DNA of 64,000 nt from an uncultured Pelagibacteraceae bacterium (GCA_902560685.1 CACEMT010000004.1:1-64000), one strand, 5' to 3'; shown: positions 1 to 9,963, counted from the first letter of the stretch. A program made the numbers and translations. Notes: a model not told the origin generated them from the letters alone.

Positions 1-248
1 GCAATTGCTTCTGCCGCCTGTTTCTTTGTTGAAATAAAAAGTATTTTTCCATTTTCAGAAATAACTTTATATACATTTTCTAAAGCTACATTAATCAGCT
101 CTAATGTTTGGGTCAAATCTATAATATGTATAGAGTCTCTTTTTCCAAATATGTATTTTTTCATTTTAGGATTCCATCTTAAAGTTTTGTGACCTAAATG
201 GACTCCAGCTTCTAATAGTTGTTGAATTGTAACGTTAGGTATCTTCAT
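1..248 (-). CDS. rpsB: 30S ribosomal protein S2, N-terminal part (runs off the window)
   Basis: Only the first 82 codons are in the window; the gene continues beyond position 1. The translation begins [20 protein letters not shown] and continues with [17 protein letters not shown], the hallmark N-terminus of bacterial S2 (G-V-H-x-G-H followed by W-N-P-K-M). S2 is a small-subunit protein that binds 16S rRNA and helps recruit S1. The ATG at 248 is preceded by GGGA about 8 nt upstream and a perfect GGAGG 17 nt upstream. It lies downstream of dnaE on the same strand but has its own 126-bp leader, so it is probably transcribed separately. Confidence 0.96.
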   Translation of the reverse strand, partial: MKIPNVTIQQLLEAGVHLGHKTLRWNPKMKKYIFGKRDSIHIIDLTQTLELINVALENVYKVISENGKILFISTKKQAAEAI

Positions 249-330
249 TTCATTTCCCGGTTATGCCTCCACAATTATTTCCATTTAAGGACCGGTGGGT
301 TGTTAAACCAAAAATTGTGTGCGTGTTAAT
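249..330 (-). promoter_or_regulatory. Candidate structured rpsB leader RNA
   Basis: The transcribed leader of rpsB holds a GGTT/AACC hairpin (298-309) and two self-complementary CCGG tetramers (292-295 and 257-260) that can pair around a perfect GGAGG (266-270). GGAGG is too far from the ATG (17 nt) to be an ordinary ribosome-binding site. S2 is known to repress its own mRNA in other bacteria through a leader structure. That this leader does the same is inference. Confidence 0.45.
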
Positions 331-338
331 TTAGGAAG

Positions 339-367
339 TATTTACAAATATTTTTAGAAATTAACAA
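339..367 (-). promoter_or_regulatory. Putative sigma70-type promoter of rpsB
   Basis: On the minus strand TTGTTA (362-367) and TAAATA (339-344) are separated by exactly 17 nt, just after the dnaE stop. Both boxes are imperfect, so this is a suggestion rather than a clear promoter. It would give a leader of about 80 nt. Confidence 0.33.
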
Positions 368-374
368 GTTTTAT

Positions 375-3300
375 TTAGCTAATTATAGCTTCAATTTGAT
401 GTTTTCTTAAAAGATTTAGTGATTTTCTGTCTAATTTACGAGTATTTTTAAGTTTGAATTTTAGAATATTGTTTTTTGATAAAAGATTAATATTTACAAT
501 AGTTTTTCCGTCCTCATTTAATATTTTAGAAAGTTCTTCTAATTCTTTATGAGATTTAATCTCAAATGACACTTCATTTATGGAGCTGTTAAATAAATCC
601 TTTAAAGAAGCAATTTTTTGAACATTAATCCTTTTAAATCTGTTTTCATCATTAGATATATTTTTAACTAAAGTTAAAATCAATGAACTTCCCTCTTTTA
701 AAATTTCTCTATTTAATTCAAGAAGATCTGAGAAAATAAAAAGTTCAAATACACTGTTCAAATCTGTTAGTTTTAAAACAGCATAAGAATTTCCTTTTGC
801 GGTTTTTCTTTCTTGTAGCTTCAATAATGTTGCAGAAATATTTGCATTATTTATTTTATCATTAGAAATAAATTTTGAATAATCAATAATTTTATAATCG
901 TCAAAAATTTCAGTAAATTGATTTAAAGGATGGTCAGAAATAAAAAATCCAACAGCTTCAAATTCTTTTGACAGTCTTTCTTCAAATTTCCAATCCTCAA
1001 TTTTACTAACTAAATCATCTTGAACATTTTCATCCTCAGAGAATAAATCAATTTGATTTGCAGATTTATTGTCAAAAATATTTTTACTTTTTGCTATAAT
1101 ATTTGTTATTGAATTAAATAAAGCTTGTCTATTTGAATTTAAATTATCAAATGCTCCTGATTTTACTAATCCCTCTAGTTGAAGTTTATTAATATCTTTA
1201 GGATTAACTCTATTTATAAAGTCTTTAATAGATTTGAATTTTCCATTACTGATTCTCTCTTTAATAATATTACTTACAGCTTCATATCCAACAGCTTTAA
1301 TTCCACCTAATGCATAATAAAATTTATTATCGTTTGTCCTAAAATCTGCATAACATTCATTTATATCTGGTCTTTTAACTTCAATATTTAATCTTTTTAA
1401 TTCCTCATAAAATTCACTTAATTTATTTTGATTTGAAATATCCATTGTCATAGAAGAAGCTATAAATTCTTTTGGATAATAAGTTTTTAAATATGCGGTT
1501 TGATATGAAATTATTGCATATGCAGCAGCATGACTTTTATTAAAACCGTATTCTGCAAATGGCTCAATTTTTAAAAAAATCCCAGCAGCAACATCTTTGG
1601 CTATACCATTTTTAATTGCACCTTCAATAAATCCTTGTTTCTGTTTTTCAAGTTCGGCTCTTTTCTTTTTACCCATTGCTCTTCTTAATAAATCGGCTTG
1701 ACCGGCAGTAAATCCTGATAACTTCTGTGCAATTTGCATTACTTGTTCTTGGTAAATAATTACTCCATATGTTGGTTTTAAAATATCTTCTAAAAGTGGA
1801 TGCAAATAATCAGGTGTTTGTCTTCCATGCTTGCAGTCATTGTATGTTGGAATATTGTTCATTGGGCCAGGTCTATATAAAGCTACTAGCGCAATAATAT
1901 CCTCTATATGATTGGGTTTCATTTGGATTAAGGCATCTCGCATACCAGTACTTTCAATTTGAAATAATCCAACTGTTTTTCCAGTGGACAATAATTCAAA
2001 AACTTTTTGATCTTCGTAATTAATATTTTCTATTTTAAATTCTTTATTTTTTTTTCTAATTAATTGCTGAGTATTATTGATTACAGTAAGAGTTTTTAAT
2101 CCTAAAAAATCAAATTTTATTAATCCTGCGTTTTCAGCTGAATACATATCAAATTGAGTTGATGGCAATAACAAGTCAGAAGAGGCATCTTTATACAAAG
2201 GTACAATTTCAGATAATTTTTTGTCTGCTATAACAACTCCTGCGGCATGTGTGGCAACATTTCGATTTAGATCTTCTAATTTTAACGACAGATCTGTTAA
2301 CTTTTTTACCCTTGAATCTTCCTTAATTAGTTTTTGAAGTCTTGGTTCGCTTGCAATACATTGGGTTAAATTTTGAGGTCTTGAAGGATCAAATGGAATC
2401 ATTTTTGATATGCTATCGACAAATCCGTATGGCAAGCCCAAAACTCTTCCGACATCTCTTATTACCATTCGAGCTTTCAATTTTCCAAATGTTATTATAT
2501 GAGCGACACTATCTTTGTATTTATTGGTCAAATATTCAAAAACAAGATCTCTTTTTTCTTCACAAAAATCTATATCAAAGTCAGGCATTGAAATTCTATC
2601 GGGATTTAAAAATCTTTCGAATATCAAATTAAATTTTATTGGATCAACATCTGTGATTGATAAGCACCATGCTACCAATGATCCTGCACCAGAACCTCTT
2701 CCAGGACCAACAGGAATATCGTTGCACTTGGCCCATTTAATATAGTCAGATACTATAAGAAAATAACTAGAATATTTCATTTCAATTATAATAGATAATT
2801 CATGATTTAGTCTAACTTTGTATTCTAAATAAGTTTTATTTTTTTCTAACTCATCATCTTCTATTCCAAAGATTTCATTAAACTTATTTTTTAATCCATC
2901 TAAAGAATCTTTTCTTAAGATATCATCAGCATTACCATCTTTATCACTACTTATGTTTGGAAGAATTGGGTTTGAGAATAATGGCCTAAAACTACATCTT
3001 AAAGGAAAATTATAATTATTTTCTAACGCTTCAGGAATATCAGCAAATAAATCTGACATTTCAGAACTATTTTTAAAATAATGTTGATCACTAAAACGTA
3101 ATCTATTTTTTTCATTAACATAAGTTTTGTTTCCAATACAAATTAATGCATCGTGTGCTTCATGCATATCTTTGTCTAAATAAAAAACTTCATTTGTTGC
3201 AATAATTGGAATTTCTAAATCTAATGATTTATTTAAATTAAATTTTTCAAAATCTATTTCTTTTTGCTCTTTATGTCGTTGAATCTCAATATAAAATCTA

Positions 3301-3791
3301 TCACCATATATTTTTTTTATTTCTGAATATAGATCATGAATTTCGGTAAATTTTCCTTTTTCAAATAATTGGCCGAATAGACCTAAAAAAGTACCAGAAA
3401 ATACCGCAACACCTTCAGAATTAGATAACAATTTTTTGAATTCTACATGTGGATCAGATAATTTATCATTTTTAAGGTAAGAAGTGGATGATAGATTAAT
3501 AATATTTTTATAACCAATTTCGTTTAAAGCAAACAATGGCAATAATCCCAATGTTTCACCTACTTTAAATTTAATTTGAGTGCCAATAATAGGTTGTGTG
3601 CCTGATTTTGAAATTTTTTCAGCAAATTCTAAAGCTCCGCACAAGTTGGATGTATCACATAAGCCTATAGATTTAATTTTGTTATCCTTGCAGTAAATTT
3701 TTAAATCCTCAATTTTTACAGCACCTTCACATATTGAATATTGTGTGTGAATTTTAAGATGATTAAAAGTTTGATTATTTGATTCTTGCAT
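375..3791 (-). CDS. dnaE: DNA polymerase III subunit alpha
   Basis: Catalytic subunit of the replicative polymerase. At 1138 aa it is close to the usual DnaE length (about 1160). An N-terminal PHP domain starts with HTQYS (15-19) and contains ATNEVFYLD (198-206). The polymerase core has GPGRGSGAGS (362-371) and the catalytic aspartates in PDFDIDF (403-409). The C-terminal part has the helix-hairpin-helix and OB-fold style sequence expected of DnaE1. The ATG lies inside the 3' end of lolD (17-nt overlap), so it is probably translated by coupling. It is the last gene of the long nuo-to-dnaE gene string. Confidence 0.97.
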   Translation of the reverse strand: MQESNNQTFNHLKIHTQYSICEGAVKIEDLKIYCKDNKIKSIGLCDTSNLCGALEFAEKISKSGTQPIIGTQIKFKVGETLGLLPLFALNEIGYKNIINLSSTSYLKNDKLSDPHVEFKKLLSNSEGVAVFSGTFLGLFGQLFEKGKFTEIHDLYSEIKKIYGDRFYIEIQRHKEQKEIDFEKFNLNKSLDLEIPIIATNEVFYLDKDMHEAHDALICIGNKTYVNEKNRLRFSDQHYFKNSSEMSDLFADIPEALENNYNFPLRCSFRPLFSNPILPNISSDKDGNADDILRKDSLDGLKNKFNEIFGIEDDELEKNKTYLEYKVRLNHELSIIIEMKYSSYFLIVSDYIKWAKCNDIPVGPGRGSGAGSLVAWCLSITDVDPIKFNLIFERFLNPDRISMPDFDIDFCEEKRDLVFEYLTNKYKDSVAHIITFGKLKARMVIRDVGRVLGLPYGFVDSISKMIPFDPSRPQNLTQCIASEPRLQKLIKEDSRVKKLTDLSLKLEDLNRNVATHAAGVVIADKKLSEIVPLYKDASSDLLLPSTQFDMYSAENAGLIKFDFLGLKTLTVINNTQQLIRKKNKEFKIENINYEDQKVFELLSTGKTVGLFQIESTGMRDALIQMKPNHIEDIIALVALYRPGPMNNIPTYNDCKHGRQTPDYLHPLLEDILKPTYGVIIYQEQVMQIAQKLSGFTAGQADLLRRAMGKKKRAELEKQKQGFIEGAIKNGIAKDVAAGIFLKIEPFAEYGFNKSHAAAYAIISYQTAYLKTYYPKEFIASSMTMDISNQNKLSEFYEELKRLNIEVKRPDINECYADFRTNDNKFYYALGGIKAVGYEAVSNIIKERISNGKFKSIKDFINRVNPKDINKLQLEGLVKSGAFDNLNSNRQALFNSITNIIAKSKNIFDNKSANQIDLFSEDENVQDDLVSKIEDWKFEERLSKEFEAVGFFISDHPLNQFTEIFDDYKIIDYSKFISNDKINNANISATLLKLQERKTAKGNSYAVLKLTDLNSVFELFIFSDLLELNREILKEGSSLILTLVKNISNDENRFKRINVQKIASLKDLFNSSINEVSFEIKSHKELEELSKILNEDGKTIVNINLLSKNNILKFKLKNTRKLDRKSLNLLRKHQIEAIIS

Positions 3792-4464
3792 TAGTGGATT
3801 TTTTTATCTTACCACTAATTAGTTCAATTTTGCAATCTGCCATGTTTGCAAAAAATCTATTATGAGTTGCAAATATTATTAATCTATTTTTGTTTTTAAG
3901 TTTAAGTAAAATTTTAAAAACTTCCTTTGCATTTTTCATGTCCAAACTACCAGTCGGTTCATCAGCAAGTATAATATCAGGTGAATTAATTAATGCTCTT
4001 GCTATAGCAACCCTTTGCATTTCACCACCAGAAAGTTCGGATGATAAATGGTTTTCTCTATTTGATAATCCTAGTTTTTTAATTAATTTTTTTGCATCAA
4101 GTATAGCTTTCTCCTTATTTTCCTCTAAACTTAATCTTGCTAAGTAAACATTTTCAATTACAGTAAAATCATTTAATAAGTTGTTATCTTGATAAATTAT
4201 TCCAATTTTTTTGGCCCTTAATTTATCATTCTGAGATTTTAATGAAAAATCAATTGAATTATTTAATATTTTAATAGTACCTGAAGTTGGTATGTCTATT
4301 AAAGAAAGTAAATTTAAAAGTGTTGATTTGCCTGATCCAGAGGGACCCATTAAAGAATATATTTTACCAGCTTTAAAAGAAAATTTAAGTCTGTTTAGTA
4401 CTCTAATTTTTTTCTTTTTATGATAATTTTTAACAATATTTTTTAGCTCAATTATATTATTCAT
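3775..4464 (-). CDS. lolD: Lipoprotein-releasing ABC transporter, ATP-binding protein LolD
   Basis: ATPase of the LolCDE system that extracts outer-membrane lipoproteins from the inner membrane and hands them to LolA. 229 aa with Walker A GPSGSGKST (40-48), Q-loop YQD (91-93), signature LSGGE (144-148) and Walker B IILADEP (164-170). It follows the LolC/E permease with an 8-nt overlap, which separates it from other MacB-like ATPases. It overlaps dnaE downstream. Confidence 0.92.
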   Translation of the reverse strand: MNNIIELKNIVKNYHKKKKIRVLNRLKFSFKAGKIYSLMGPSGSGKSTLLNLLSLIDIPTSGTIKILNNSIDFSLKSQNDKLRAKKIGIIYQDNNLLNDFTVIENVYLARLSLEENKEKAILDAKKLIKKLGLSNRENHLSSELSGGEMQRVAIARALINSPDIILADEPTGSLDMKNAKEVFKILLKLKNKNRLIIFATHNRFFANMADCKIELISGKIKKSTNARIK

Positions 4465-5686
4465 ATTTTAATGCTTTCACAGTATTCATTCTAGATGCCT
4501 TTATGGCTGGGTAGATAGAAACAATAGTTGTTATAAATATTGAACAGGCTCCAATTATTAAAATTGATTTTGGATCAATTTCTGAAGGCATTTTACTTAA
4601 AAAATAAATTTCCTCTGGAAAAAGACTAATATTAAAAAAATTACTTAAAAATTCACGAATATTTTCTACATAAAAAGAAAATAAAACACCCAATAATATT
4701 CCAAATAAAGTTGCTATAGATCCTATTAAAAAACCTACCATAAAAAAAATTTTTGAGATCGATGTATTGTTAACACCGATAGATTTAAGTATAGCAATTT
4801 CCCTTGTTTTATTTTTAACAAATATAGTTAAACCTGAAATAATGTTAAAAGCTGCTACAATTATTATTAATGAAAGTATTATAAACATTACATTTCTTTC
4901 AACCTTAAGAGCAGAAAACAATGATTTATTTAAATCAGACCACGTATAAACATAATAATTATCAAAAATTTTTTCTAATTTTTTTTTTGCAATTTCAATA
5001 TTATTAGGATTTTTTAAATAAACTTCTAATTTTCTCTCAGAACTTTTTAAGTCAAATAAACTTTCTAAATCATTAAGGTTAATAAATGCAACGTTGCTGT
5101 CGAAATCTGCGATCTCACTATCAAAAATCGAGTCAACTATATATGTTTCTTGTTTTGGTAAACTACCAACTATTGTTTGAACTCCTGTAGGTGACATTAT
5201 TAATATTTTGTCACCTATAGCTATATTGTAGTTAAAACTTAATTCTTTACCAATGGATATAAAACTTTGAATAATTTTTTTATTACCACTAAATTTATCA
5301 TTTTTAACAATTGATAGTTTTTGAAAATCATCTGTTAAATATCCACGTAATAACAATCCCTTAGTATAATCTTTGTTGATTAAAACACCTTCTCCACTAT
5401 TACTATAAACAAATTTTTCAGATAAATAATTTAATTCTTTATTATTAAATAATTTCTCATCAATTGGTTTATCATAAGGTTTAATAACAGCATGAGAATT
5501 AAATCCGATAATTTTTTCAACTAGTTCAGTTCTAAAACCGTTCATAACAGACATGACTATAATTAAAACTGCAACACCAAGGCTAATTCCAATAAATGAA
5601 AAAATGGAAATAATATTTAAAAAACCATCATTTTTTCTAGTTTTTAAATATTTTAAAGTTATTTCTTTTTCTAATTGTGAAATCAA
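4457..5686 (-). CDS. lolC: Lipoprotein-releasing permease, LolC/LolE family
   Basis: Membrane partner of LolD. 409 aa with one N-terminal membrane segment containing the family pattern FIGISLGVAVLIIVMSVMNG, a large periplasmic domain, and three C-terminal segments of FtsX type. The start is TTG at 5686: no ATG or GTG lies between the preceding stop and the N-terminal membrane helix, and the resulting N-terminus aligns with the family. Only one permease gene is present, so it probably forms a homodimer in place of a LolC/LolE pair. It begins 1 nt after the proS stop. Confidence 0.9.
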   Translation of the reverse strand: MISQLEKEITLKYLKTRKNDGFLNIISIFSFIGISLGVAVLIIVMSVMNGFRTELVEKIIGFNSHAVIKPYDKPIDEKLFNNKELNYLSEKFVYSNSGEGVLINKDYTKGLLLRGYLTDDFQKLSIVKNDKFSGNKKIIQSFISIGKELSFNYNIAIGDKILIMSPTGVQTIVGSLPKQETYIVDSIFDSEIADFDSNVAFINLNDLESLFDLKSSERKLEVYLKNPNNIEIAKKKLEKIFDNYYVYTWSDLNKSLFSALKVERNVMFIILSLIIIVAAFNIISGLTIFVKNKTREIAILKSIGVNNTSISKIFFMVGFLIGSIATLFGILLGVLFSFYVENIREFLSNFFNISLFPEEIYFLSKMPSEIDPKSILIIGACSIFITTIVSIYPAIKASRMNTVKALKYE

Positions 5687-5687
5687 T

Positions 5688-7013
5688 TTATTTTTTTTTA
5701 TTAAGTATAATTTTAGTTATTTCGTCAATAGATAAATTTTTTGTCTCTTTTCCAATTTCTTTAAATTCGAAAGTATCACCTTCAGATTTTTTACCAATCA
5801 TAATTTGAAATGGTATTCCAATTAAATTAAATTTTTTAATTTTTGAAGAAAAATTTTCTTCAGTATCATCTATTATTGTGTCAATTTCATTTTCATTTAA
5901 ATGTTTATATATATTAAGTGATTTTTCTAAATTAGAATTATTATTTTTATTTATTAGAGGAATAATTGCGCATTCATATGGAGATACTGAGATTGGCCAA
6001 TTCATAATTTCATTTTTATCGTCATATTTTGCTTCAATAATTGCACCAACTAACCTTGATACACCAACACCATAAGATCCCATTTTAACAAATTCTTTCT
6101 TTCCTTTAAAATCTACAGATGCATTCATTGGCTTTGAATACTTATCACCAAAATAAAAAATATGTCCTACTTCAATACCTTTTGTTTGAAGTCTAAATTC
6201 TTGAGGTACATTTTTTTCAAATTCACTTTTATTAAATTTTTCATCAGTAACAGAATAAAATTTTTCATAATTTAATCTTAGATCGTTAAGTGAATTCTTT
6301 TCTAATTTAGTCTTATCACTATTAACATCAAATATTCTTTTATCAGTATAAATTTTACTTTCACCTGTCTCTGCAAGAATTATAAACTCGTGTGATAGAT
6401 TTCCACCTATGGGACCTGTATCTGCTGCCATAGGAATTGCTGATAAATTCAATCTTTGAAAAGTTCTTAAATATGAAAGAAAAAATTTATTATAAGAAAA
6501 ATTTGCTTCTTCATCATTTAAATCAAAAGAGTATGCATCCTTCATATAAAATTCTCTACATCTCATAATTCCAAATCTTGGTCTCAACTCATCTCTAAAT
6601 TTCCATTGAATGTGATAAAGTAATTGAGGCAAAGATTTGTAAGATTTAACACTTGTTCTAAAAATATCAGTTATTAGCTCTTCATTAGTCGGGCCATAAA
6701 GCATTTCCCTATCTTGTCTATCTTTAATTCTTAACATTTCTTGTCCGTAATCTTCATATCTGCCACTTTCTTTCCAGATTTCGCTTGATTGAATTGTGGG
6801 CATCAAGATTTCTTGTGCTCCAATTCTATCCTGTTCCTCTCTGACAATTTTTTCTATTTTTTTCATTACCTTAAATCCTAGAGGTAACCATGAATAAATT
6901 CCTGCAGAAGATTGTTTTATCATTCCAACTCTTAGCATTAATTGATGTGATTTAATTACAGCTTCAGAAGGATTGTTTTTTAAAATTGGTATAAATGATT
7001 TTGAAAAGAGCAT
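5688..7013 (-). CDS. proS: Prolyl-tRNA synthetase, short alphaproteobacterial type
   Basis: Charges tRNA-Pro. This is a class II synthetase of 441 aa with motif 2 in the region KFRDELRPRFGIMRCREFYM and the C-terminal anticodon-binding domain. It is about 130 aa shorter than the E. coli enzyme because the editing (INS) domain between motifs 2 and 3 is missing, as in other alphaproteobacteria. Mischarged Ala-tRNA-Pro would have to be cleared by a separate factor, not seen here. It lies 3 bp after rnj in the same gene string. Confidence 0.95.
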   Translation of the reverse strand: MLFSKSFIPILKNNPSEAVIKSHQLMLRVGMIKQSSAGIYSWLPLGFKVMKKIEKIVREEQDRIGAQEILMPTIQSSEIWKESGRYEDYGQEMLRIKDRQDREMLYGPTNEELITDIFRTSVKSYKSLPQLLYHIQWKFRDELRPRFGIMRCREFYMKDAYSFDLNDEEANFSYNKFFLSYLRTFQRLNLSAIPMAADTGPIGGNLSHEFIILAETGESKIYTDKRIFDVNSDKTKLEKNSLNDLRLNYEKFYSVTDEKFNKSEFEKNVPQEFRLQTKGIEVGHIFYFGDKYSKPMNASVDFKGKKEFVKMGSYGVGVSRLVGAIIEAKYDDKNEIMNWPISVSPYECAIIPLINKNNNSNLEKSLNIYKHLNENEIDTIIDDTEENFSSKIKKFNLIGIPFQIMIGKKSEGDTFEFKEIGKETKNLSIDEITKIILNKKK

Positions 7014-7016
7014 TTG

Positions 7017-8675
7017 TTATATTCTTATCACATTAATATTAGTTATTGGCTTTTTTCCAGTTTTTTCTTTTGCATATTTTCTGCATGTTTTTTTTAATCC
7101 TTCAATTAAATTTTCATATTGTTTACTATTTTTTAAAGAAAATGTTTTGGTAAGCTTTAATATTTCTTCTTCTAATCCATCAAAAAATTCTTCTTTTTCA
7201 AAAATTGGTAAACCTTTAACGTTTAATAGAGGTTTGCTGCCTAGCACTCCTTTATTTGAGACAATTAAAGTTAAGTCAATAAATCCATTATTGGCTAAAT
7301 TTTTTCTTTCTTTAATAAAAACTGAATCCTCTTCAATTGAAATATCTCCATCAACGCACAATCTACCATTTGGTGCTTTATCATAAACATGTGGTTTATT
7401 ACCCGGATAAATTTTTACTATATCCCCATTTTCTACTTGAACAGGATATGGAATTTTCATTTCGTTAGCAAAATTAATTTGTTCTTTCATGTGTCTATGT
7501 TCTCCATGAACAGGAATAAGGCAATTGGGTTTAATCCAATTATACATATCTTTTAAGTCTTCTCTGTTTGGATGGCCTGAAACATGAACAAACTCAGTTT
7601 CTTCAGTAATAACATTGATACCATCTTTTAATAGTTTGTTATGAACGTTATAATGTTTTCTAACATTGCCCGGTATAATCTTAGATGAGAATATAACTGT
7701 GTCATCTTTTTCGATAAATACATCTGGATGTGTAAAGTTTGAAATTCTATTTAATGCACCCATAGGTTCTCCTTGGCTACCAGTACAAAGATAAACAATC
7801 TTATCCCTTGATAGCTTTTTTGTATCCCTTGGATCAAGAGGTTCTATAACATTTTGAAGATAACCACATTGTCTAGCAGCTTTGTATATTCTTTGCATTG
7901 ATCTACCAACTAACGATATATGCCTACCTATTTTTTCTGCGCAGAAAAATACTGTTTCCATTCTAGCAACATTGGAGGCAAAAGAGGTCACTAGTATTTT
8001 TTTTTTTTGACGTGACATAACATTAAGCATATTTTTTCTAACATCTGATTCAGAACCGGCTCTTCCTATGCTAAAAACATTTGTTGAATCACATATCATG
8101 GCTAAAACACCATTATCTCCAATTTTTTTTAGTTTCTCCTGGTTAATATTTTTACCTACCAAAGGATTAGGGTCAACTTTCCAGTCACCAGTATGAAAAA
8201 TGGTTCCAGCCGGAGTATCAATTTTTAAACCATTTGGTTCAATTATTGAGTGAGTTAAAGTCACAAACTCTATTTTAAAAGGATTAAGATCAATTGTTCC
8301 ATTGAGTTTAACAATCTTTAAATAAGGAATTATATCTATTTTTTTTTCTTTAAATTTTTCAGTAACAAGAGCTGCAGTAAATGGGGTTGCATAAATCTTA
8401 CATTTTAATTTTTTCCAAACATAAGTTATGGCTCCAATATGATCCTCGTGAGCATGAGTTAGGACTATACCTAATAAATTATCTTTTTTATCTACAATAA
8501 AACCTGGGTCAGCATATATTAAATCTATACCAGGTAGAGCATCATCTGCAAAAGTAACACCAACATCAACCATAATCCATTTTTGGAAACCTGGTTTTCC
8601 GTATGCGTACAAATTCATATTCATACCAATTTCACCGGATCCACCAAGTGGACAAAATATTAATTCTTCTTTCAT
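7017..8675 (-). CDS. rnj: Ribonuclease J
   Basis: Metallo-beta-lactamase/beta-CASP nuclease with endo- and 5'-exonuclease activity in mRNA turnover and rRNA maturation. 552 aa, normal for RNase J. The zinc-binding HAHEDH motif is at 74-79. Further family motifs are visible: FHTGDWKVDP, CDSTNVFSIGRAGSE and SGHPNREDL with VHGEHRH. The start ATG overlaps the coaX stop by 4 nt. Its place between coaX and proS is a recurrent alphaproteobacterial arrangement. Confidence 0.95.
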   Translation of the reverse strand: MKEELIFCPLGGSGEIGMNMNLYAYGKPGFQKWIMVDVGVTFADDALPGIDLIYADPGFIVDKKDNLLGIVLTHAHEDHIGAITYVWKKLKCKIYATPFTAALVTEKFKEKKIDIIPYLKIVKLNGTIDLNPFKIEFVTLTHSIIEPNGLKIDTPAGTIFHTGDWKVDPNPLVGKNINQEKLKKIGDNGVLAMICDSTNVFSIGRAGSESDVRKNMLNVMSRQKKKILVTSFASNVARMETVFFCAEKIGRHISLVGRSMQRIYKAARQCGYLQNVIEPLDPRDTKKLSRDKIVYLCTGSQGEPMGALNRISNFTHPDVFIEKDDTVIFSSKIIPGNVRKHYNVHNKLLKDGINVITEETEFVHVSGHPNREDLKDMYNWIKPNCLIPVHGEHRHMKEQINFANEMKIPYPVQVENGDIVKIYPGNKPHVYDKAPNGRLCVDGDISIEEDSVFIKERKNLANNGFIDLTLIVSNKGVLGSKPLLNVKGLPIFEKEEFFDGLEEEILKLTKTFSLKNSKQYENLIEGLKKTCRKYAKEKTGKKPITNINVIRI

Positions 8676-9415
8676 AGTGATTTAGTAATTTTTAAAAGCC
8701 CCTTTATGGTTATATCTTTATCTATATATGCTTTTTTTTTTAATGATTTAATAAATAAATGAGAATAACCGCCTGTTAAAATTAATTTATATTTTTTTTT
8801 AGTATGTTTAGATATTTTATCAATTATATTTTCTACTAAACCAATATAGCCCCAATAAAATCCAGATCTTACAGCTGATATAGTATTTTTACCTAAAACA
8901 TTTTTAACTTTTTTTAATTTTAATGATGGAATAAGTGAAGCTTTTGATGTTAATGTGTTAAGGGAAAGTAACACGCCTGGCGCAATAACACCACCCAAGT
9001 AATTATTTTTAATTATAACATCAAATGTAGTAGCTGTACCAAAGTCTACAATAATATAGTTATTTTTATTATCATTAATTCCAACTGCATTACAAAGTCT
9101 ATCAGATCCAATTTGTTTTTTATTAACTGATATTTTGATTAATTTATTGACATTAAGTTCCTTTATTTCAAAAACATTTAATTTGAAATTTTTTAATAGG
9201 AAAAATTTTATTAATTTAAAAATTTTTGGAACAACACTACTGAAAACGATCTTTTTAATAACAACATTTTTTTTAAAAATAGAAGATAAATTCTTTTTAA
9301 GATAACTGTTACTTATTAAACTTGATTTTAAAATTATTTTTTTTAAAATTTTTTTTTGTCTGGAATATACACAAATCTTTGTTTCGGTATTTCCTATATC
9401 TCCAATAACGTACAT
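8672..9415 (-). CDS. coaX: Type III pantothenate kinase
   Basis: First step of coenzyme A synthesis, phosphorylating pantothenate. 247 aa in the ASKHA fold: phosphate-binding GDIGNTETK at 5-13, GSDRL at 103-107, DFGTATT at 124-130 and GGVIAPG at 141-147, all typical of CoaX. It is lysine-rich, as are its neighbours. It sits between birA (26-bp gap) and rnj (4-nt overlap). Confidence 0.93.
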   Translation of the reverse strand: MYVIGDIGNTETKICVYSRQKKILKKIILKSSLISNSYLKKNLSSIFKKNVVIKKIVFSSVVPKIFKLIKFFLLKNFKLNVFEIKELNVNKLIKISVNKKQIGSDRLCNAVGINDNKNNYIIVDFGTATTFDVIIKNNYLGGVIAPGVLLSLNTLTSKASLIPSLKLKKVKNVLGKNTISAVRSGFYWGYIGLVENIIDKISKHTKKKYKLILTGGYSHLFIKSLKKKAYIDKDITIKGLLKITKSL

Positions 9416-9441
9416 TTTATATTCTTAATCAATTCAATTAC

Positions 9442-9963
9442 TTATGCAAACAGTTTTAAATTATTAATATAGTTTTTTTCTATATTTTTAATTAGATCTA
9501 TCTTTTTTACTTTAAATCCAGTTTCACTCAAAATATTAGTAGTTGGATAATTTTTAATTTTTGGGTTTTTAATTAAGTTAATTCCAACTCCAATTACTAT
9601 AAATTTTGCTTCATTATTAAATTTAATCTCTTGAAGTATTCCACATATTTTTTTTTTATTAATCAACAGATCATTTGGTGCTTTTATAGAAATTGTTTTT
9701 TTAATATATTTTAATAATGTTTTTTTTATTATTTTGCAATTCAGAACAGTAATTTTTTTAATATTTATATTTCGCCTTATTTTAAAAAAAATAGTTATAA
9801 ATAAATTTCCCTTAAATGATAACCATTTTTTTCCATGTTGACCCCTGCCTTTTTTTTGACAATCAGCAACGATTATTCCTTGGGTAATTCCAGTTTTAAT
9901 TTTTTTAATTGCTAAATCATTTGTACTATTAACTTTTTTATAAAAAAATTTTTTAAATTTCAT
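9442..9963 (-). CDS. birA: Biotin--[acetyl-CoA-carboxylase] ligase, minimal form
   Basis: Attaches biotin to carboxylase carrier domains. 173 aa, with only the catalytic domain: no N-terminal DNA-binding helix-turn-helix and almost no C-terminal domain, so it cannot be a BirA repressor of the E. coli kind. Biotinyl-AMP motif GRGQHGKKW is at 39-47 and GVGINL at 125-130. Two usually conserved spots differ: KWPNDL reads KAPNDL (94-99) and the K-x-GGIL region reads KKICGIL. The start ATG shares one base with the nuoN stop (TAATG). Identity is likely; full activity is less certain. Confidence 0.87.
   Translation of the reverse strand: MKFKKFFYKKVNSTNDLAIKKIKTGITQGIIVADCQKKGRGQHGKKWLSFKGNLFITIFFKIRRNINIKKITVLNCKIIKKTLLKYIKKTISIKAPNDLLINKKKICGILQEIKFNNEAKFIVIGVGINLIKNPKIKNYPTTNILSETGFKVKKIDLIKNIEKNYINNLKLFA

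Noticed and set aside
2342-2745. Open frames on the plus strand inside dnaE
   Set aside because: They lie antisense to a fully conserved gene, lack ribosome-binding sites and match no family. Similar antisense frames inside nuoD, nuoF, lon, tig and aprA were left out for the same reason.
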